Assembly: GCF_001467615.1 (NCBI RefSeq)
Contig: NZ_LNYA01000001.1
Coordinates: forward strand, 62,001 to 126,000
Direction: 5' to 3'
Origin: Legionella erythra
GTDB lineage: Bacteria > Pseudomonadota > Gammaproteobacteria > Legionellales > Legionellaceae
Length of the DNA stretch: 64,000 nt
The position numbers and the translations under genes were made by a program. How positions within the stretch are numbered: position 1 is the stretch's first letter; every line of letters starts with the position of its first letter. Shown piece after piece: positions 18,636 through 27,881 of the stretch. The notes below the pieces were generated by a model that did no database searches, was not told the origin of the DNA, and worked only from the letters and a program-made list of their open reading frames with translations.

Positions 18636-19226
18636 ATGAATAAGTTGTTTTGGGCAGGCTTGTCTGTCGCCTCTGTTGCACTCACCGGGTGCGTGGAAAT
18701 GGATGAGTCAACTTTAATTACCGATGATAATGGCTATGTGCATCGCACTATTCATTATTTAAGGGATAAGCGCGGCCGTGATTATTTTCCTGTAAAGGCG
18801 CCCGCTACCGGCAAAAAACAATTTATTTTTGATCCCAAGGCCTATGCCTGGGCGGCTTACGACGAAGAGGGTAATCGTGTAATGACGGGTGCGGCGTCAG
18901 GCGGCCAGGATTTCTGTGAAGATGTGGGCGAGCCTTGCCGTACGGTCACCGGTACGTTCAAAGTTTACAACAAGCGCGGTTTGGAATGCCGTTCCGGTGA
19001 ATACCCGGTAGATACCAAAGGCGGGGCAAAAATGCCTTATTGCATGTATTTCTACCAGGGTTATACCGTTCATGCGGCTTATGAGGTGCCCTATGGCAAT
19101 TCCAGCCACGGTTGCGTTCGTGTATTCCCCAGTGCAGCCAAATGGTTAAATGAACAATTCATGACCATCGGCACACAGGTTACTATTCTGCCATATGCCG
19201 ATGAAGATGAGAAAAAGGTGAATTAA
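18636..19226 (+). CDS. L,D-transpeptidase-family lipoprotein
   Basis: A 196-residue protein with a lipoprotein signal (MNKLFWAGLSVASVALTGC; lipid-modified Cys19) and a YkuD catalytic domain. The active-site block HAAYEVPYGNSSHGCVRV (about residues 146-163) has the conserved His, Ser/His and catalytic Cys. YkuD enzymes form 3-3 peptidoglycan cross-links or attach lipoproteins; the domain here is compact and the exact reaction is unknown. It is probably periplasmic and lipid-anchored. Its stop overlaps that of the convergent FadL-like gene by four bases. Confidence 0.88.
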   Translation: MNKLFWAGLSVASVALTGCVEMDESTLITDDNGYVHRTIHYLRDKRGRDYFPVKAPATGKKQFIFDPKAYAWAAYDEEGNRVMTGAASGGQDFCEDVGEPCRTVTGTFKVYNKRGLECRSGEYPVDTKGGAKMPYCMYFYQGYTVHAAYEVPYGNSSHGCVRVFPSAAKWLNEQFMTIGTQVTILPYADEDEKKVN

Positions 19227-20398
19227 GCCTGAATTTTCAACCTCAAATCCACCACGTCAGCGTGGATGCGAACCCGTCCGGTTGTAAAGGGGATGGGTTG
19301 ATTATTCACGTTGACCGTATTATTAAACAGGGTTTTGGAAAAAACTCTGGCATACAGTAATTCCACCGTTGCGTTTTTGCCAATTCGGTAATCGGCCGCC
19401 AACCCGCCAAAGTAAATGGTATCGGACGGGAAATTAATGGTTCGCAGGCGATCCTGCTCGGGGCCATTATCCTGAATGGCAATGAATGTTAAGCCCAGTT
19501 TTTCAGACATCTGACGACGCAGAGCGCCGGCGAAAGCCCAGGAGGGATCATACTTCATGACAAAGGTGAAATCAGGTCCCACCGGCGGCGGGGCGGCTGT
19601 ATTGCGGATTTTGGCAAACTGATTCGCATTCCATTCCGTACGGAAGGCCTGCAAACTCACCAGCCACGTGGGATTGAAAATATGCACGTAATTAAAAATA
19701 GTCGTGGCTGGCATGCGGAAATTGAATTGCAGGTTGGGATTGACCATGCCATTGAGCAAACTTTCCCCTTTGGTTTTTTGTTTAATCGAAGCGTAATAGG
19801 CCAAGCCAAAGAAATTGGTCTGATTTATCATGTAGTACAAGCCGGTGTTATACCCCACGCCAAAACCGGCGGTGCGGTTAATCAGTGTGCTGGATTGAGT
19901 TGGGCTAATCGGCAGTGCCCAGTTGGTTTCATTGTTTTTCAGGAAATTAAAGTTCAAGCCGCCGCCAGCATACAGTTTGGGGGTAATACTGTAAGAAAAA
20001 CGCGGGCTGACGTCGACATCGGTCATTAAGGTTTCGGTGGAGGCATAGCGGGTAAAGTCGCGCGCGCCCCAAACCAGGTTGGAATGGAAGGGTTCGGTGA
20101 TATCCACCGCAAAAACCATTTTACTGTCCACGCGTTTGGCAATGCGGCCATAAGGCAGAAGACTGACCCGCTTGGAGTCGCTGCTGCCGTTGCCGTATTG
20201 AAAGGTATTAAAATTTAACACACTTCCTGAAAAGCGGGCATCAATATAAAAACCGCTGCCGCCGATAATGACTTCATTTTTTTTGACTTTGAATAACTCA
20301 GCCGGGTTGCTGTAGCTGATGCCGGCAAAATATTGTAAGACGTTGGCTTGAGTACTGAAACTGGCTAAACAACAAACGGTAATGATTGGATAGCGCAT
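19223..20398 (-). CDS. FadL/OmpP1-family outer membrane protein
   Basis: A 391-residue beta-barrel protein. The start at 20398 (MRYPIITVCCLASF) gives a signal peptide cleaved after TQA. The mature N terminus (FAGISYSNPAELFKV) matches the FadL pattern, in which a short N-terminal stretch leads to a conserved NPA. Alternating aromatic/polar strands and a terminal strand rich in charged and hydrophobic residues fit a barrel. The family takes up long-chain fatty acids or other hydrophobic molecules. An upstream in-frame ATG at 20425 is rejected because it lies inside the terminator of the preceding gene. Confidence 0.8.
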   Translation of the reverse strand: MRYPIITVCCLASFSTQANVLQYFAGISYSNPAELFKVKKNEVIIGGSGFYIDARFSGSVLNFNTFQYGNGSSDSKRVSLLPYGRIAKRVDSKMVFAVDITEPFHSNLVWGARDFTRYASTETLMTDVDVSPRFSYSITPKLYAGGGLNFNFLKNNETNWALPISPTQSSTLINRTAGFGVGYNTGLYYMINQTNFFGLAYYASIKQKTKGESLLNGMVNPNLQFNFRMPATTIFNYVHIFNPTWLVSLQAFRTEWNANQFAKIRNTAAPPPVGPDFTFVMKYDPSWAFAGALRRQMSEKLGLTFIAIQDNGPEQDRLRTINFPSDTIYFGGLAADYRIGKNATVELLYARVFSKTLFNNTVNVNNQPIPFTTGRVRIHADVVDLRLKIQA

Positions 20399-20407
20399 AA
20401 TGATCTC

Positions 20408-20443
20408 ATAAAAAGGGAAGCGCATTCATCCGGAATGCGCTTC
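20408..20443 (-). terminator. Rho-independent terminator of the IcmL-like gene
   Basis: On the minus strand an 11-base perfect stem (GAAGCGCATTC pairing with GAATGCGCTTC; 20417-20427 and 20433-20443) with a 5-base loop is followed by CCCTTTTTAT. It starts 10 bases after the stop of the IcmL-like gene and separates it from the FadL-like gene. Confidence 0.85.
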
Positions 20444-20453
20444 GAGATTACTT

Positions 20454-21407
20454 TTATTGATTAGTGGCTGGATTGGTGGTTGTTTGAGCTGGTTGCGGCG
20501 TCGGAGTAGCCGAATCTGTCGCCGTGGCATCGGTGGGGGCATTGGTCATGGGTTGCCGCGGCATGGCAATCATTTGCATGATGCCGAGGTCGCCCGTGAT
20601 TTTACGGCCCACAATCAGACTCAAGGTTAAGGGCTGGTTTAATTTTTCTTTCTCATTTTGATAAACGACCTGCAAAGGCAGCGTAACTTTCCATTGGTTG
20701 TCTTTTATCGCAGTCACCGTGGGCGTGCCATCGACCATGCTGCTCACCGTCAGTTTTTCCGTACGGATAGCATTGAGATTGCCGGATTTTTGCAGGGCGT
20801 CATTGAAACTTTGCCATCCCTGATCCGTGAAACAATTTTTTAACGCGGACAATTGCGTATCAATGGTATTGAAATCGAAATCAAAGGCCTGTTCGGCTGC
20901 ATGTTCAGCCCACTTGGAGACCAAGGCCTCTTCGATGGTTGTCGTTGTCGCCGGGATTTTATAATTGCAATCCAGATTAGTGGGTGCAACGGCGGCTGAA
21001 GGTTGCGTCACGGTTACCGGTTGTGTTGTCGTATTCTGATTCTGAGTTTCAGGCTGAACCGTCGGTTGAGTGGTCGATTGCGGGTAGCCGGAGGTAGTCG
21101 GTTGGGTAGCGCCGGGGGTTGTCGGTTGCGGTGTGCCTGACGTGCTCGGCTGTGTGGCCTGAGTTGGCAGCGGTTGCTGGGTTCCCGATGTGGTGGGTTG
21201 GGTCGCACCCGGCGTAGTGGGTTGCGGGACACCGGAACTTATAGGTTGGGTGATATTCGTGTTGGGCTGGGTCGTCCCTTCCGTGGGGGTATTAGAACCC
21301 TGAATCGGGGGTGGAGTTGTTGTTACCGTTGCGGGATCGGCCGCGTTGACGTAATCTGATGTGCCTAAAATAGTCAGTAATCCTGCACACAGCATGGATT
21401 TTTTCAT
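20454..21407 (-). CDS. Secreted DotI/IcmL-family protein with a Pro/Thr/Gln-rich repeat region
   Basis: A 317-residue protein. It has a signal peptide (MKKSMLCAGLLTILG...VNA), then about 110 residues of low-complexity repeats built on TQPTTSG and PQPTTPGA units. A C-terminal domain (about 140-285) resembles the periplasmic domain of DotI/IcmL, the conjugation-related component of Legionella type IVB secretion (CNYKIP start, WAEHAAEQAFDFDF, FTDQGWQSFNDAL, DNQWKVTLPLQVVYQNE). The DotI transmembrane anchor is replaced by a cleavable signal, so this is a soluble paralogue, not core DotI. The start at 21407 sits behind AAGGAG. The gene is 17 bases downstream of hutG. Confidence 0.78.
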   Translation of the reverse strand: MKKSMLCAGLLTILGTSDYVNAADPATVTTTPPPIQGSNTPTEGTTQPNTNITQPISSGVPQPTTPGATQPTTSGTQQPLPTQATQPSTSGTPQPTTPGATQPTTSGYPQSTTQPTVQPETQNQNTTTQPVTVTQPSAAVAPTNLDCNYKIPATTTTIEEALVSKWAEHAAEQAFDFDFNTIDTQLSALKNCFTDQGWQSFNDALQKSGNLNAIRTEKLTVSSMVDGTPTVTAIKDNQWKVTLPLQVVYQNEKEKLNQPLTLSLIVGRKITGDLGIMQMIAMPRQPMTNAPTDATATDSATPTPQPAQTTTNPATNQ

Positions 21408-21424
21408 TCGTAACACTCCTTGCA

Positions 21425-22378
21425 TTAATTAAATTCGAGAAGATGGGCCGCAAGTGCTGCGCCCAATCGGGCCGTCTTTTGTCCCTGATCAAGCGAGGGC
21501 GATAATTCGGCTATGTCGATACTTACCACTTTGCCAGTTTGCGTAATGTATTTCAACAGGGGTAAAACCTGCCAGGGGGTTAAACCCAAGGCTTGAGGCG
21601 CACTGACCCCGGGAGCAAAACTTTCGGCAAACACATCAAGACAAACGGACAAATAAATCGCTTCGTGATTCAGCATAAAATCATCCAGAAAGGCCGTTTG
21701 CCAGGCGAAGCTGTTTTGACTCATTTGTGCCGCCGTCAGATAGGAGACTTTATACTTATTGGCCAGGCTAAACAAGCTTTCTGTATTGGCCAAAGGCTGG
21801 ATTCCGAGACAGCAATAATCAAAGGGACGTTGTTTTTGCTGACAATATTCAGCGATTTGTTGAAAGGGCGTACCCGACGTACTGCCCTGGTGGGGGATGC
21901 GCAAATCAAAATGGGCGTCAAAATTAATGATGCCAAGTCGCGGGTAATGCCGGCTCAGTCCCTGATAATGTCCCCAGGCTATTTCATGGCCGCCGCCTAA
22001 AGCCAGGGTTTTAAAGCCTCGCTGATGGCAATAATCAAGCAGTGCGGCCAATTGCTGTTGGCCCTGTTCCAACTCGCTTCTGGGTGCAATGTCGCCGACA
22101 TCAAAGATTGACAACGGGGAGTGGCAGGCCAGTTTGGCCAGTTCCTGACGAAGACATTGAGGGCCCTGGCTTGCGCCGGTGCGCCCGAGATTGCGGCGGA
22201 TGCCCTCATCACTGGCAAAACCTGCAATCACAGTACCCGGTTGGTCAGGAAGCGATCGCGACTGAATATCAATGCAGGTCACATGCTGGAAAAAACGCTC
22301 CCCGGCTAAACTGTCGGTTCGCCCTTGCCGCCAGAGTGAGGGGCTTGGGGGTATATAATGGGAAATGCCGGCTAACAT
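21425..22378 (-). CDS. hutG: Formimidoylglutamase
   Basis: A 317-residue ureohydrolase (arginase fold) of the HutG type, hydrolysing N-formimidoyl-L-glutamate to glutamate and formamide in histidine degradation. Manganese ligands are His131 (GGGHE), Asp154, His156 and Asp158 (DAHFD), and Asp248. The position that is Asp in the arginase SxDxD motif is Cys246 here (SVCLDVF). APGVSAP follows, as in HutG. The start at 22378 has AAGGAGA before it; the frame extends 300 bases further but enters the divergent SDR gene. The companion hutI is on the other strand 0.9 kb away. Confidence 0.88.
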   Translation of the reverse strand: MLAGISHYIPPSPSLWRQGRTDSLAGERFFQHVTCIDIQSRSLPDQPGTVIAGFASDEGIRRNLGRTGASQGPQCLRQELAKLACHSPLSIFDVGDIAPRSELEQGQQQLAALLDYCHQRGFKTLALGGGHEIAWGHYQGLSRHYPRLGIINFDAHFDLRIPHQGSTSGTPFQQIAEYCQQKQRPFDYCCLGIQPLANTESLFSLANKYKVSYLTAAQMSQNSFAWQTAFLDDFMLNHEAIYLSVCLDVFAESFAPGVSAPQALGLTPWQVLPLLKYITQTGKVVSIDIAELSPSLDQGQKTARLGAALAAHLLEFN

Positions 22379-22514
22379 CCTGTCTCCTTGGATACTGTAT
22401 CTCACCATGATAAAGGGTATGCGCTTTTTTTTAAATTGCGGCGTTAAAGACAATTCGTGCTTAGCCAAACCAGGTCTGCTATCATCTGCAATTTGATTAC
22501 ACCCGGAGAGGACC

Positions 22515-23273
22515 ATGTTTGTCATTACAGGTGCCGGCAGCGGCATTGGTCGTGCCCTGGCCTTTGAGCTCGCCAGTCGTGGAAAATCCGTGTTGGCGAT
22601 AGGACGTCGAGAGCAGCAATTAGCCGAAACCGCGCAGTTTTCCTCGTTGATTATAGGCTGTAATGCCGATGTGTCCACTAGCGAAGGCCGAGCCCGTATT
22701 ACCGCGGCTTTAAATCACGTGCCGTTAATTGAAGGCTTGGTCCACAATGCCGGCATGATTGAGCCCATCATGCCGATATCCGTGATTGATGAAGCGGCCT
22801 GGGAGCAAACGCTCGCCACTAACCTCAATGCTCCGCTTTTCTTGAGCCAGGCGTTATTGCACAAACTTCAAGGTGGTCGCGTTTTGCACATTGGCTCTGG
22901 CGTGGCTTATTTTCCAGTAAGCGGCTGGGCGGCTTATTGTGTTTCCAAAGCCGGGCTTTCGATGCTGACGCGCTGCTGGCAGCTTGAATGTGAAAAAACG
23001 GCTTTTGCCAGCGTCATGCCAGGCATCATTGATACCGACATGCAGCGGCTCATTCGCGAGTCGCAATTCATGGAAAGCGAGAAAGTTGATTTCTTTAAAA
23101 ACCTGTATGAGCAAAACCGCCTGGTTTCAGTGGAAACAGTCGCTGCGTTCTTAGCCTGGCTGCTGCTTGAGATTAATCCACTCACTTATGTGTCACAAGA
23201 ATGGGATATTTATGACAAGTCCCATCATGCGTCCTGGTTATTCCCACCCCACCATGTGCCGGAGTGGGAATAA
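22515..23273 (+). CDS. Short-chain dehydrogenase/reductase
   Basis: A 252-residue classical SDR oxidoreductase. It has the TGAGSGIG cofactor motif at residues 5-12, NAG at 78-80, Asn103, and a catalytic Ser128, Tyr141, Lys145 (YCVSK). A relation to the benzil/sepiapterin reductase group is suggested by overall pattern only; the substrate is unknown. The ATG follows CCGGAGAGGACC. Only two bases separate it from hutI, so it is probably transcribed with that gene. The 136-base region shared with divergent hutG should hold both promoters. Confidence 0.85.
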   Translation: MFVITGAGSGIGRALAFELASRGKSVLAIGRREQQLAETAQFSSLIIGCNADVSTSEGRARITAALNHVPLIEGLVHNAGMIEPIMPISVIDEAAWEQTLATNLNAPLFLSQALLHKLQGGRVLHIGSGVAYFPVSGWAAYCVSKAGLSMLTRCWQLECEKTAFASVMPGIIDTDMQRLIRESQFMESEKVDFFKNLYEQNRLVSVETVAAFLAWLLLEINPLTYVSQEWDIYDKSHHASWLFPPHHVPEWE

Positions 23274-23275
23274 TC

Positions 23276-24511
23276 ATGACCTGCGACATCCTGTTAATGA
23301 ATGTTACAACCATTAACGCCGGCGGCGAAGAACAGGCGGCTCAAGCCATTGCCATTGCCGATGGGCGCATATGCTGGTGCGGTGCGGCAGACGGTTTGCC
23401 CGCCCATTATCGGCAGGCGAGACAAATTGAAGATTGCCAGGGCCAACTGGTGACGCCGGGTTTGATCGATTGCCACACCCATGTGGTTTACGCTGGAAAC
23501 CGGGCAGATGAATTTAAAAAACGCCTGCAGGGTGCGACTTATGCAGAAATTGCTGCGGCAGGCGGCGGGATTGTATCCACCGTAAAACAGACACGTGCCG
23601 CCTCCGAGCAGGAATTGCTGGAACAATCGTTGCAGAGGCTTAAGGCCATGCAGCAGCAGGGTATTACCACGGTCGAGATTAAATCGGGCTATGGCCTTGA
23701 TTTGCAAAATGAACTGAAAATGCTGCGGGTCGCCCGCCGTCTTGGGCAATTGACCGGTATGCGAGTGAAGACGACCTTTTTAGGGGCCCATGCGGTTCCT
23801 TTAGAATACAAGGGCAACGCCCAGGGCTATGTGAATTATCTCATCAACGAAGTGTTGCCGGCGGCAGTTGATTCAGGTCTGGTGGATGCAGTGGATGTAT
23901 TCTGCGAAACCATCGGTTTTACCCTGCAGCAAACCGAGCAGATTTATTTAAAAGCCCAGGAATTGTCTTTGCCCATCAAATGCCATGCTGAACAATTGTC
24001 CCTGCTGGGTGCCAGTCAACTGGCTGCCCGTATGGGGGCCTTGTCCTGTGATCATCTGGAATACCTGGACAAAGACGGCGCCGCAGCCATGGCGCGTCAG
24101 GGTACCGTGGCGGTATTACTGCCCGGAGCGTTTTATTTTCTAGGCGAAAAAAAAGCACCGCCCGTCGACCTCTTGCGGCAGGCCGGTGTGGGGATGGCCG
24201 TGGCCACAGATTGCAATCCCGGCTCGTCGCCCACGACATCCCTGCTGCTCATGTTAAGCATGGCTTGCCGGTTTTTTTCACTGACGGTGCAGGAGGCGCT
24301 GGCTGGCGTGACCTTTCAGGCGGCTCGCGCTTTGGGCCTCGCTGATGAACTGGGCAGTATTCAAATCGGTTTGCAGGCGGATCTGGTCCAATGGTCCGTC
24401 AATGACAGCGCGGTTTTGTGTTATCATTTTGGTTTCCCTGTACCGCAACGAACCATGATTGCGGGCAAGTGGCTTACTCATTCAACAACGACACAGGAGC
24501 TTCAGGCATGA
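23276..24511 (+). CDS. hutI: Imidazolonepropionase
   Basis: A 411-residue amidohydrolase-superfamily enzyme that opens the ring of 4-imidazolone-5-propionate to give N-formimino-L-glutamate, the third step of histidine degradation. The metal site includes the HTH in [16 protein letters not shown] (about residue 70), CHAEQL (about 240) and the late Asp in [11 protein letters not shown] (about 315). The ATG at 23276 is preferred over an in-frame GTG at 23264. Histidase and urocanase genes (hutH, hutU) are not in the window. The stop overlaps the next start (ATGA). Confidence 0.96.
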   Translation: MTCDILLMNVTTINAGGEEQAAQAIAIADGRICWCGAADGLPAHYRQARQIEDCQGQLVTPGLIDCHTHVVYAGNRADEFKKRLQGATYAEIAAAGGGIVSTVKQTRAASEQELLEQSLQRLKAMQQQGITTVEIKSGYGLDLQNELKMLRVARRLGQLTGMRVKTTFLGAHAVPLEYKGNAQGYVNYLINEVLPAAVDSGLVDAVDVFCETIGFTLQQTEQIYLKAQELSLPIKCHAEQLSLLGASQLAARMGALSCDHLEYLDKDGAAAMARQGTVAVLLPGAFYFLGEKKAPPVDLLRQAGVGMAVATDCNPGSSPTTSLLLMLSMACRFFSLTVQEALAGVTFQAARALGLADELGSIQIGLQADLVQWSVNDSAVLCYHFGFPVPQRTMIAGKWLTHSTTTQELQA

Positions 24512-25206
24512 AAAAATTTATTCTTATTGCGTTGTTAGCCGCAGGCACGGCCGGAGCTGCTTCCCCGCAACCGCATGCGGTTACGCTGAAAGCCGTGACC
24601 ATTAAAAATGAAAATGCCAAACAGGTTATTGATATCCAGTACCCCCAGGGATTTGCCAATCCGCAAATTAATGCGACCATTGAACACCTGATTCAAACTA
24701 TCCGGCAATCGTTTGAAAAACCGGATCCGGATGCGCAAAATCTCCCGGCTGATGTACCGGGCAAAGATGGTTTGACCATTACCTATAAGGTAGCCTTTGA
24801 AAATAAGCAGGCTGTCAGCGTCCTGTTCTCCATCTCAGCCTATCGTCGTGGCGCCGCGCACCCCAATAATACCGTCCAGACCCTGAATTTTATCAATGGC
24901 AAACCCGTTAGCCTGGCTGAATTATTTAAAGAAAACACCAACGCCCTGCAAACGATGGCTGATTATTCTTATGAAGCGATTAAAAAGAAAGCCATCAATG
25001 AGGATGAGCAGTGGTTACGGGAGGGGACCAAGGCGGTCGCGGATAATTACAAAAACTGGTACTTCAACTCAAAGGGTATTTCCATCGTATTTGATCCCTA
25101 TCAAGTGGCAGCCTATGTGTATGGACCGCAAACAGTCACAATTCCTCTGGCGGTCATGCAAGACGCCATGCGTTCTGATGTAACCAAAGCGGTGTGGGGT
25201 AATTAA
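24508..25206 (+). CDS. Exported DUF3298/DUF4163 (RsiV-like) protein
   Basis: A 232-residue protein with an N-terminal signal peptide ([17 protein letters not shown]). The body matches the DUF4163-DUF3298 pattern found in the extracytoplasmic part of RsiV anti-sigma factors and in many stand-alone periplasmic proteins: a central [10 protein letters not shown] and the late [24 protein letters not shown]-type block (about 190-213). There is no transmembrane anchor, so it is not an anti-sigma factor. Function is unknown. It overlaps hutI by four bases and the OPT gene by one, implying translational coupling. Confidence 0.75.
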   Translation: MKKFILIALLAAGTAGAASPQPHAVTLKAVTIKNENAKQVIDIQYPQGFANPQINATIEHLIQTIRQSFEKPDPDAQNLPADVPGKDGLTITYKVAFENKQAVSVLFSISAYRRGAAHPNNTVQTLNFINGKPVSLAELFKENTNALQTMADYSYEAIKKKAINEDEQWLREGTKAVADNYKNWYFNSKGISIVFDPYQVAAYVYGPQTVTIPLAVMQDAMRSDVTKAVWGN

Positions 25207-27224
25207 TGACAACGAATGGTTCGTATATCCGTGCGGATGAAAAGATAGCGGAGTTAACCGTACGCAGTGTCATTCTCGCCATTGTTTTGACGGTGCTTTT
25301 GGCGATGTCTAATGCATATCTCGCATTAAAATTGGGCATTTTAACGTCGGCATCCATTCCTGCAGCCATTATTTCCATGGGCATTTTGCGTCTGTTTAAA
25401 AATGCGACCATTCTTGAAAACAATGCGGTGCAAACGGCCGCTTCGGCGGGCGAGGCTGTGGCAGGGGGCATTGTTTATACGATTCCGGCGTTGATTATTA
25501 TCCAGTATTGGCAAGGTTTTGATTACCTGACTAACTTTTTTATAGCTGTCTGCGGCGGCATACTCGGCGTGCTGTTTTCAATTCCTCTGCGCCGGGTATT
25601 GGTCAATGAGCCTGTGTTGCGTTTTCCGGAGGGTCGTGCCATTGCTGAAGTTTTAAAATCGTCGGCGGAGCGCTCGGGCATTAAGGATATCTTCATTGGC
25701 GGGGCGATTGGCGGTTTACTGGAGCTGTTGCAAACCGGGTTTAAAATCATCGCCAGTAACTGGAGTTTCTGGTTTGTCGCCAAGCGCTCGCTCTTCGGGT
25801 TTGGGGCCGGTTTTTCAGCGACAATGATAGGCGCCGGTTACTTGGTCGGGCATGAAATGGCCATTTGCATTTTTTTGGGCGCCATTATTTCCTGGTTGGT
25901 GGCTTTACCCATTGCCAGTCAGTTTTATCCTCAATTTGTTGCCCATTACCCGGCCCAGAAGGCCGCTGTCATGTTGTGGAACAGTGAAATGCGATACATG
26001 GGCATTGGCGCCATGCTGTTTGCAGGGACCTGGACTTTCCTGAAATTAATTAAGCCCTTGGCGAAAAGCATGCACATTTCCTTTCGTGCCTTCATGGCTA
26101 AAAATCACGCGGAATCCCAGTTACCGCGGACCGATCGTGATATTCCCATGCCCTATATTTTAATCGGGATCTTAATCATGGCCGCGGTGCTGTTTTTATT
26201 CTTTCAATTCATTTTTCCTTTAGACGAGGCAGGCCTTGACAGTGATTTTGCCCCAACCCTGGTTTTTGCAGCCGTCATTTATGTTTTAGTCATCGGCTTT
26301 TTGTTTTCAGTGATAACCGGGTATTTTTCCGGCATGGTTGGGGTGACGGCAAGTCCTGGCAGTTCCGTCGTAATTGCAGGTATGCTGTTTGCAGCCTGGT
26401 TGCTGTTAACCATTGTCAACAATACCCTGCCTTTGCCGCTCACCAATGGGCAAATCCGGGCGGCGGAAGCCATCACCATTATTATCGGTTCAGTGGTGAC
26501 CGGCATTGCGGCCATTGCCAATGACAATACCCAGGATTTAAAAGTCGGCCAACTGGTCGGGGCGACACCCTGGCGTCAACAGGTGATGTTGTTATTGGGG
26601 GTCGTGATTTCTTCCCTGGTAATCCCACCCGTCATGCAAATTCTTTTTGATGTATATGGCATTGCCGGGGTCATGCCTCATGAAGGCATGGATCCCGGTC
26701 AATCCTTACCGGCACCCACAGCGGCCTTGATGGCAGCGATTACCGAAGCAGTTTTTCGTAATACCTTGCCCTGGACGATGATGTTTGTCGGCGCAGCCAT
26801 TATCCTGTCCCTTATCATCATTAACCGGGTGTTTCGTTTGGAACGGTTTATCCATATTTCCATTCTGGGTGTCGCAATTGGCATGTATTTACCCATTGCC
26901 TCATCGTTTCCTCTGTTCTTGGGCGGGATGATTGCACTTTTCGTACGTTGGCAACTCACGCGCAAAGCCATTATTGGCGAGGAACGAAATCAGCGCAAAC
27001 AAACGGGTGTGTTAATTGCCTGCGGGCTGGTGGCCGGTTCTGCCCTGGTCGATGTGATTTTAGCGGTTCCATTCTCTATTTTGCATACGCCAGATGCCTT
27101 AAGTATTGTCAGTGATGGTTGGCAAGCCTATGGCATTGTGCTCGGCATGGTATCCAGCTTGCTGTTAGCCTGGTGGATACAGCATCGTGTCGTCAGAAAC
27201 GGCCATCCCTCAAAAGCAGAATAG
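25206..27224 (+). CDS. OPT-family oligopeptide transporter
   Basis: A 672-residue inner-membrane protein with about 16 hydrophobic segments, typical of the OPT superfamily (proton-coupled uptake of small peptides or metal-chelates). The conserved first helix region (LAMSNAYLALKLGILTSASIPAAI, about residues 35-58) and NNAVQTAASAGEA near 79-91 are clear OPT signatures. Its ATG shares one base with the stop of the DUF3298 gene. Position after hutI suggests a link with peptide or amino-acid use. Confidence 0.9.
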   Translation: MTTNGSYIRADEKIAELTVRSVILAIVLTVLLAMSNAYLALKLGILTSASIPAAIISMGILRLFKNATILENNAVQTAASAGEAVAGGIVYTIPALIIIQYWQGFDYLTNFFIAVCGGILGVLFSIPLRRVLVNEPVLRFPEGRAIAEVLKSSAERSGIKDIFIGGAIGGLLELLQTGFKIIASNWSFWFVAKRSLFGFGAGFSATMIGAGYLVGHEMAICIFLGAIISWLVALPIASQFYPQFVAHYPAQKAAVMLWNSEMRYMGIGAMLFAGTWTFLKLIKPLAKSMHISFRAFMAKNHAESQLPRTDRDIPMPYILIGILIMAAVLFLFFQFIFPLDEAGLDSDFAPTLVFAAVIYVLVIGFLFSVITGYFSGMVGVTASPGSSVVIAGMLFAAWLLLTIVNNTLPLPLTNGQIRAAEAITIIIGSVVTGIAAIANDNTQDLKVGQLVGATPWRQQVMLLLGVVISSLVIPPVMQILFDVYGIAGVMPHEGMDPGQSLPAPTAALMAAITEAVFRNTLPWTMMFVGAAIILSLIIINRVFRLERFIHISILGVAIGMYLPIASSFPLFLGGMIALFVRWQLTRKAIIGEERNQRKQTGVLIACGLVAGSALVDVILAVPFSILHTPDALSIVSDGWQAYGIVLGMVSSLLLAWWIQHRVVRNGHPSKAE

Positions 27225-27278
27225 AGGATTTGATAGTATACTGATACTAACTTGGATAAGGACAGCCAGGATCATGAT

Positions 27279-27881
27279 ATGGCAAGCCGCGGCGAATGGG
27301 TTAAACACAATCTGCTGTTAATCATTGGTTTGGTATTGCCAGTCTTGCTGATGGTTATCTTCATGCTGTCAACCCTGATTCCGACGGTTGTCCGCGATCC
27401 GCCGCGTTATGATATGGTTTTTGCCATCCAGGATTATTCCTCCAGTGCCGCCGCACCGGTTAACGTTAACCTGGTGGTTAAAAACGGGATTCTGACGGCG
27501 CAATACACGAAAAGTGCCAACGTCAATGCCTATGGCTGGAAAAAACTGTATCTGTATGAGGCAAAAACCCAGACAGTGCGTGAATTAGCGTTTCCGTTTC
27601 CAAGCAACGCTCAAACCATGCAAGGCATGGTGGAGCAGCCTGTGGACGCAACAAAGGGAATGAAACTGGATACAACACTTCAATCGCCGGACGGCTATCA
27701 ATTGTCTTATCGTGGCTATTCCAATTCGGGCGGGTTATTTGGTCAATTATTATGGGGGGGTAGTTACAATAACCAGGCGTGCCTTCGTAAGGGTGGCCAG
27801 TGCATCAAACTTCTGGGCAGTGATAACCGTGGTTATTATTATCCCGGTTATGTGCAATTCATTGGTTGGGTCATACCATGA
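27279..27881 (+). CDS. Membrane-anchored protein of unknown function
   Basis: A 200-residue protein from the ATG at 27279 (an in-frame TTG at 27252 would add nine residues). One strong transmembrane segment at about residues 10-34 is followed by an extracytoplasmic beta-rich domain with a Gly/Tyr-rich end and two cysteines (CLRKGGQC) that could form a disulfide. It overlaps the following DUF2157 gene by four bases (ATGA), so the two are probably translated together and may act as a pair. I do not recognise the family. Confidence 0.7.
   Translation: MASRGEWVKHNLLLIIGLVLPVLLMVIFMLSTLIPTVVRDPPRYDMVFAIQDYSSSAAAPVNVNLVVKNGILTAQYTKSANVNAYGWKKLYLYEAKTQTVRELAFPFPSNAQTMQGMVEQPVDATKGMKLDTTLQSPDGYQLSYRGYSNSGGLFGQLLWGGSYNNQACLRKGGQCIKLLGSDNRGYYYPGYVQFIGWVIP

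Noticed and set aside
20399-20425. Upstream ATG for the FadL-like gene
   Set aside because: It lies inside the hairpin that terminates the preceding gene, and the downstream start gives a proper signal peptide.
21020-21290. Periodic repeats as a possible CRISPR or intergenic repeat array
   Set aside because: They are in frame and encode Pro/Thr/Gln-rich peptide repeats of one protein; there are no constant repeats with unique spacers.
22379-22678. N-terminal extension of hutG by 100 codons
   Set aside because: It would overlap the divergent SDR gene and its promoter; the ATG at 22378 has a strong ribosome binding site and matches family length.
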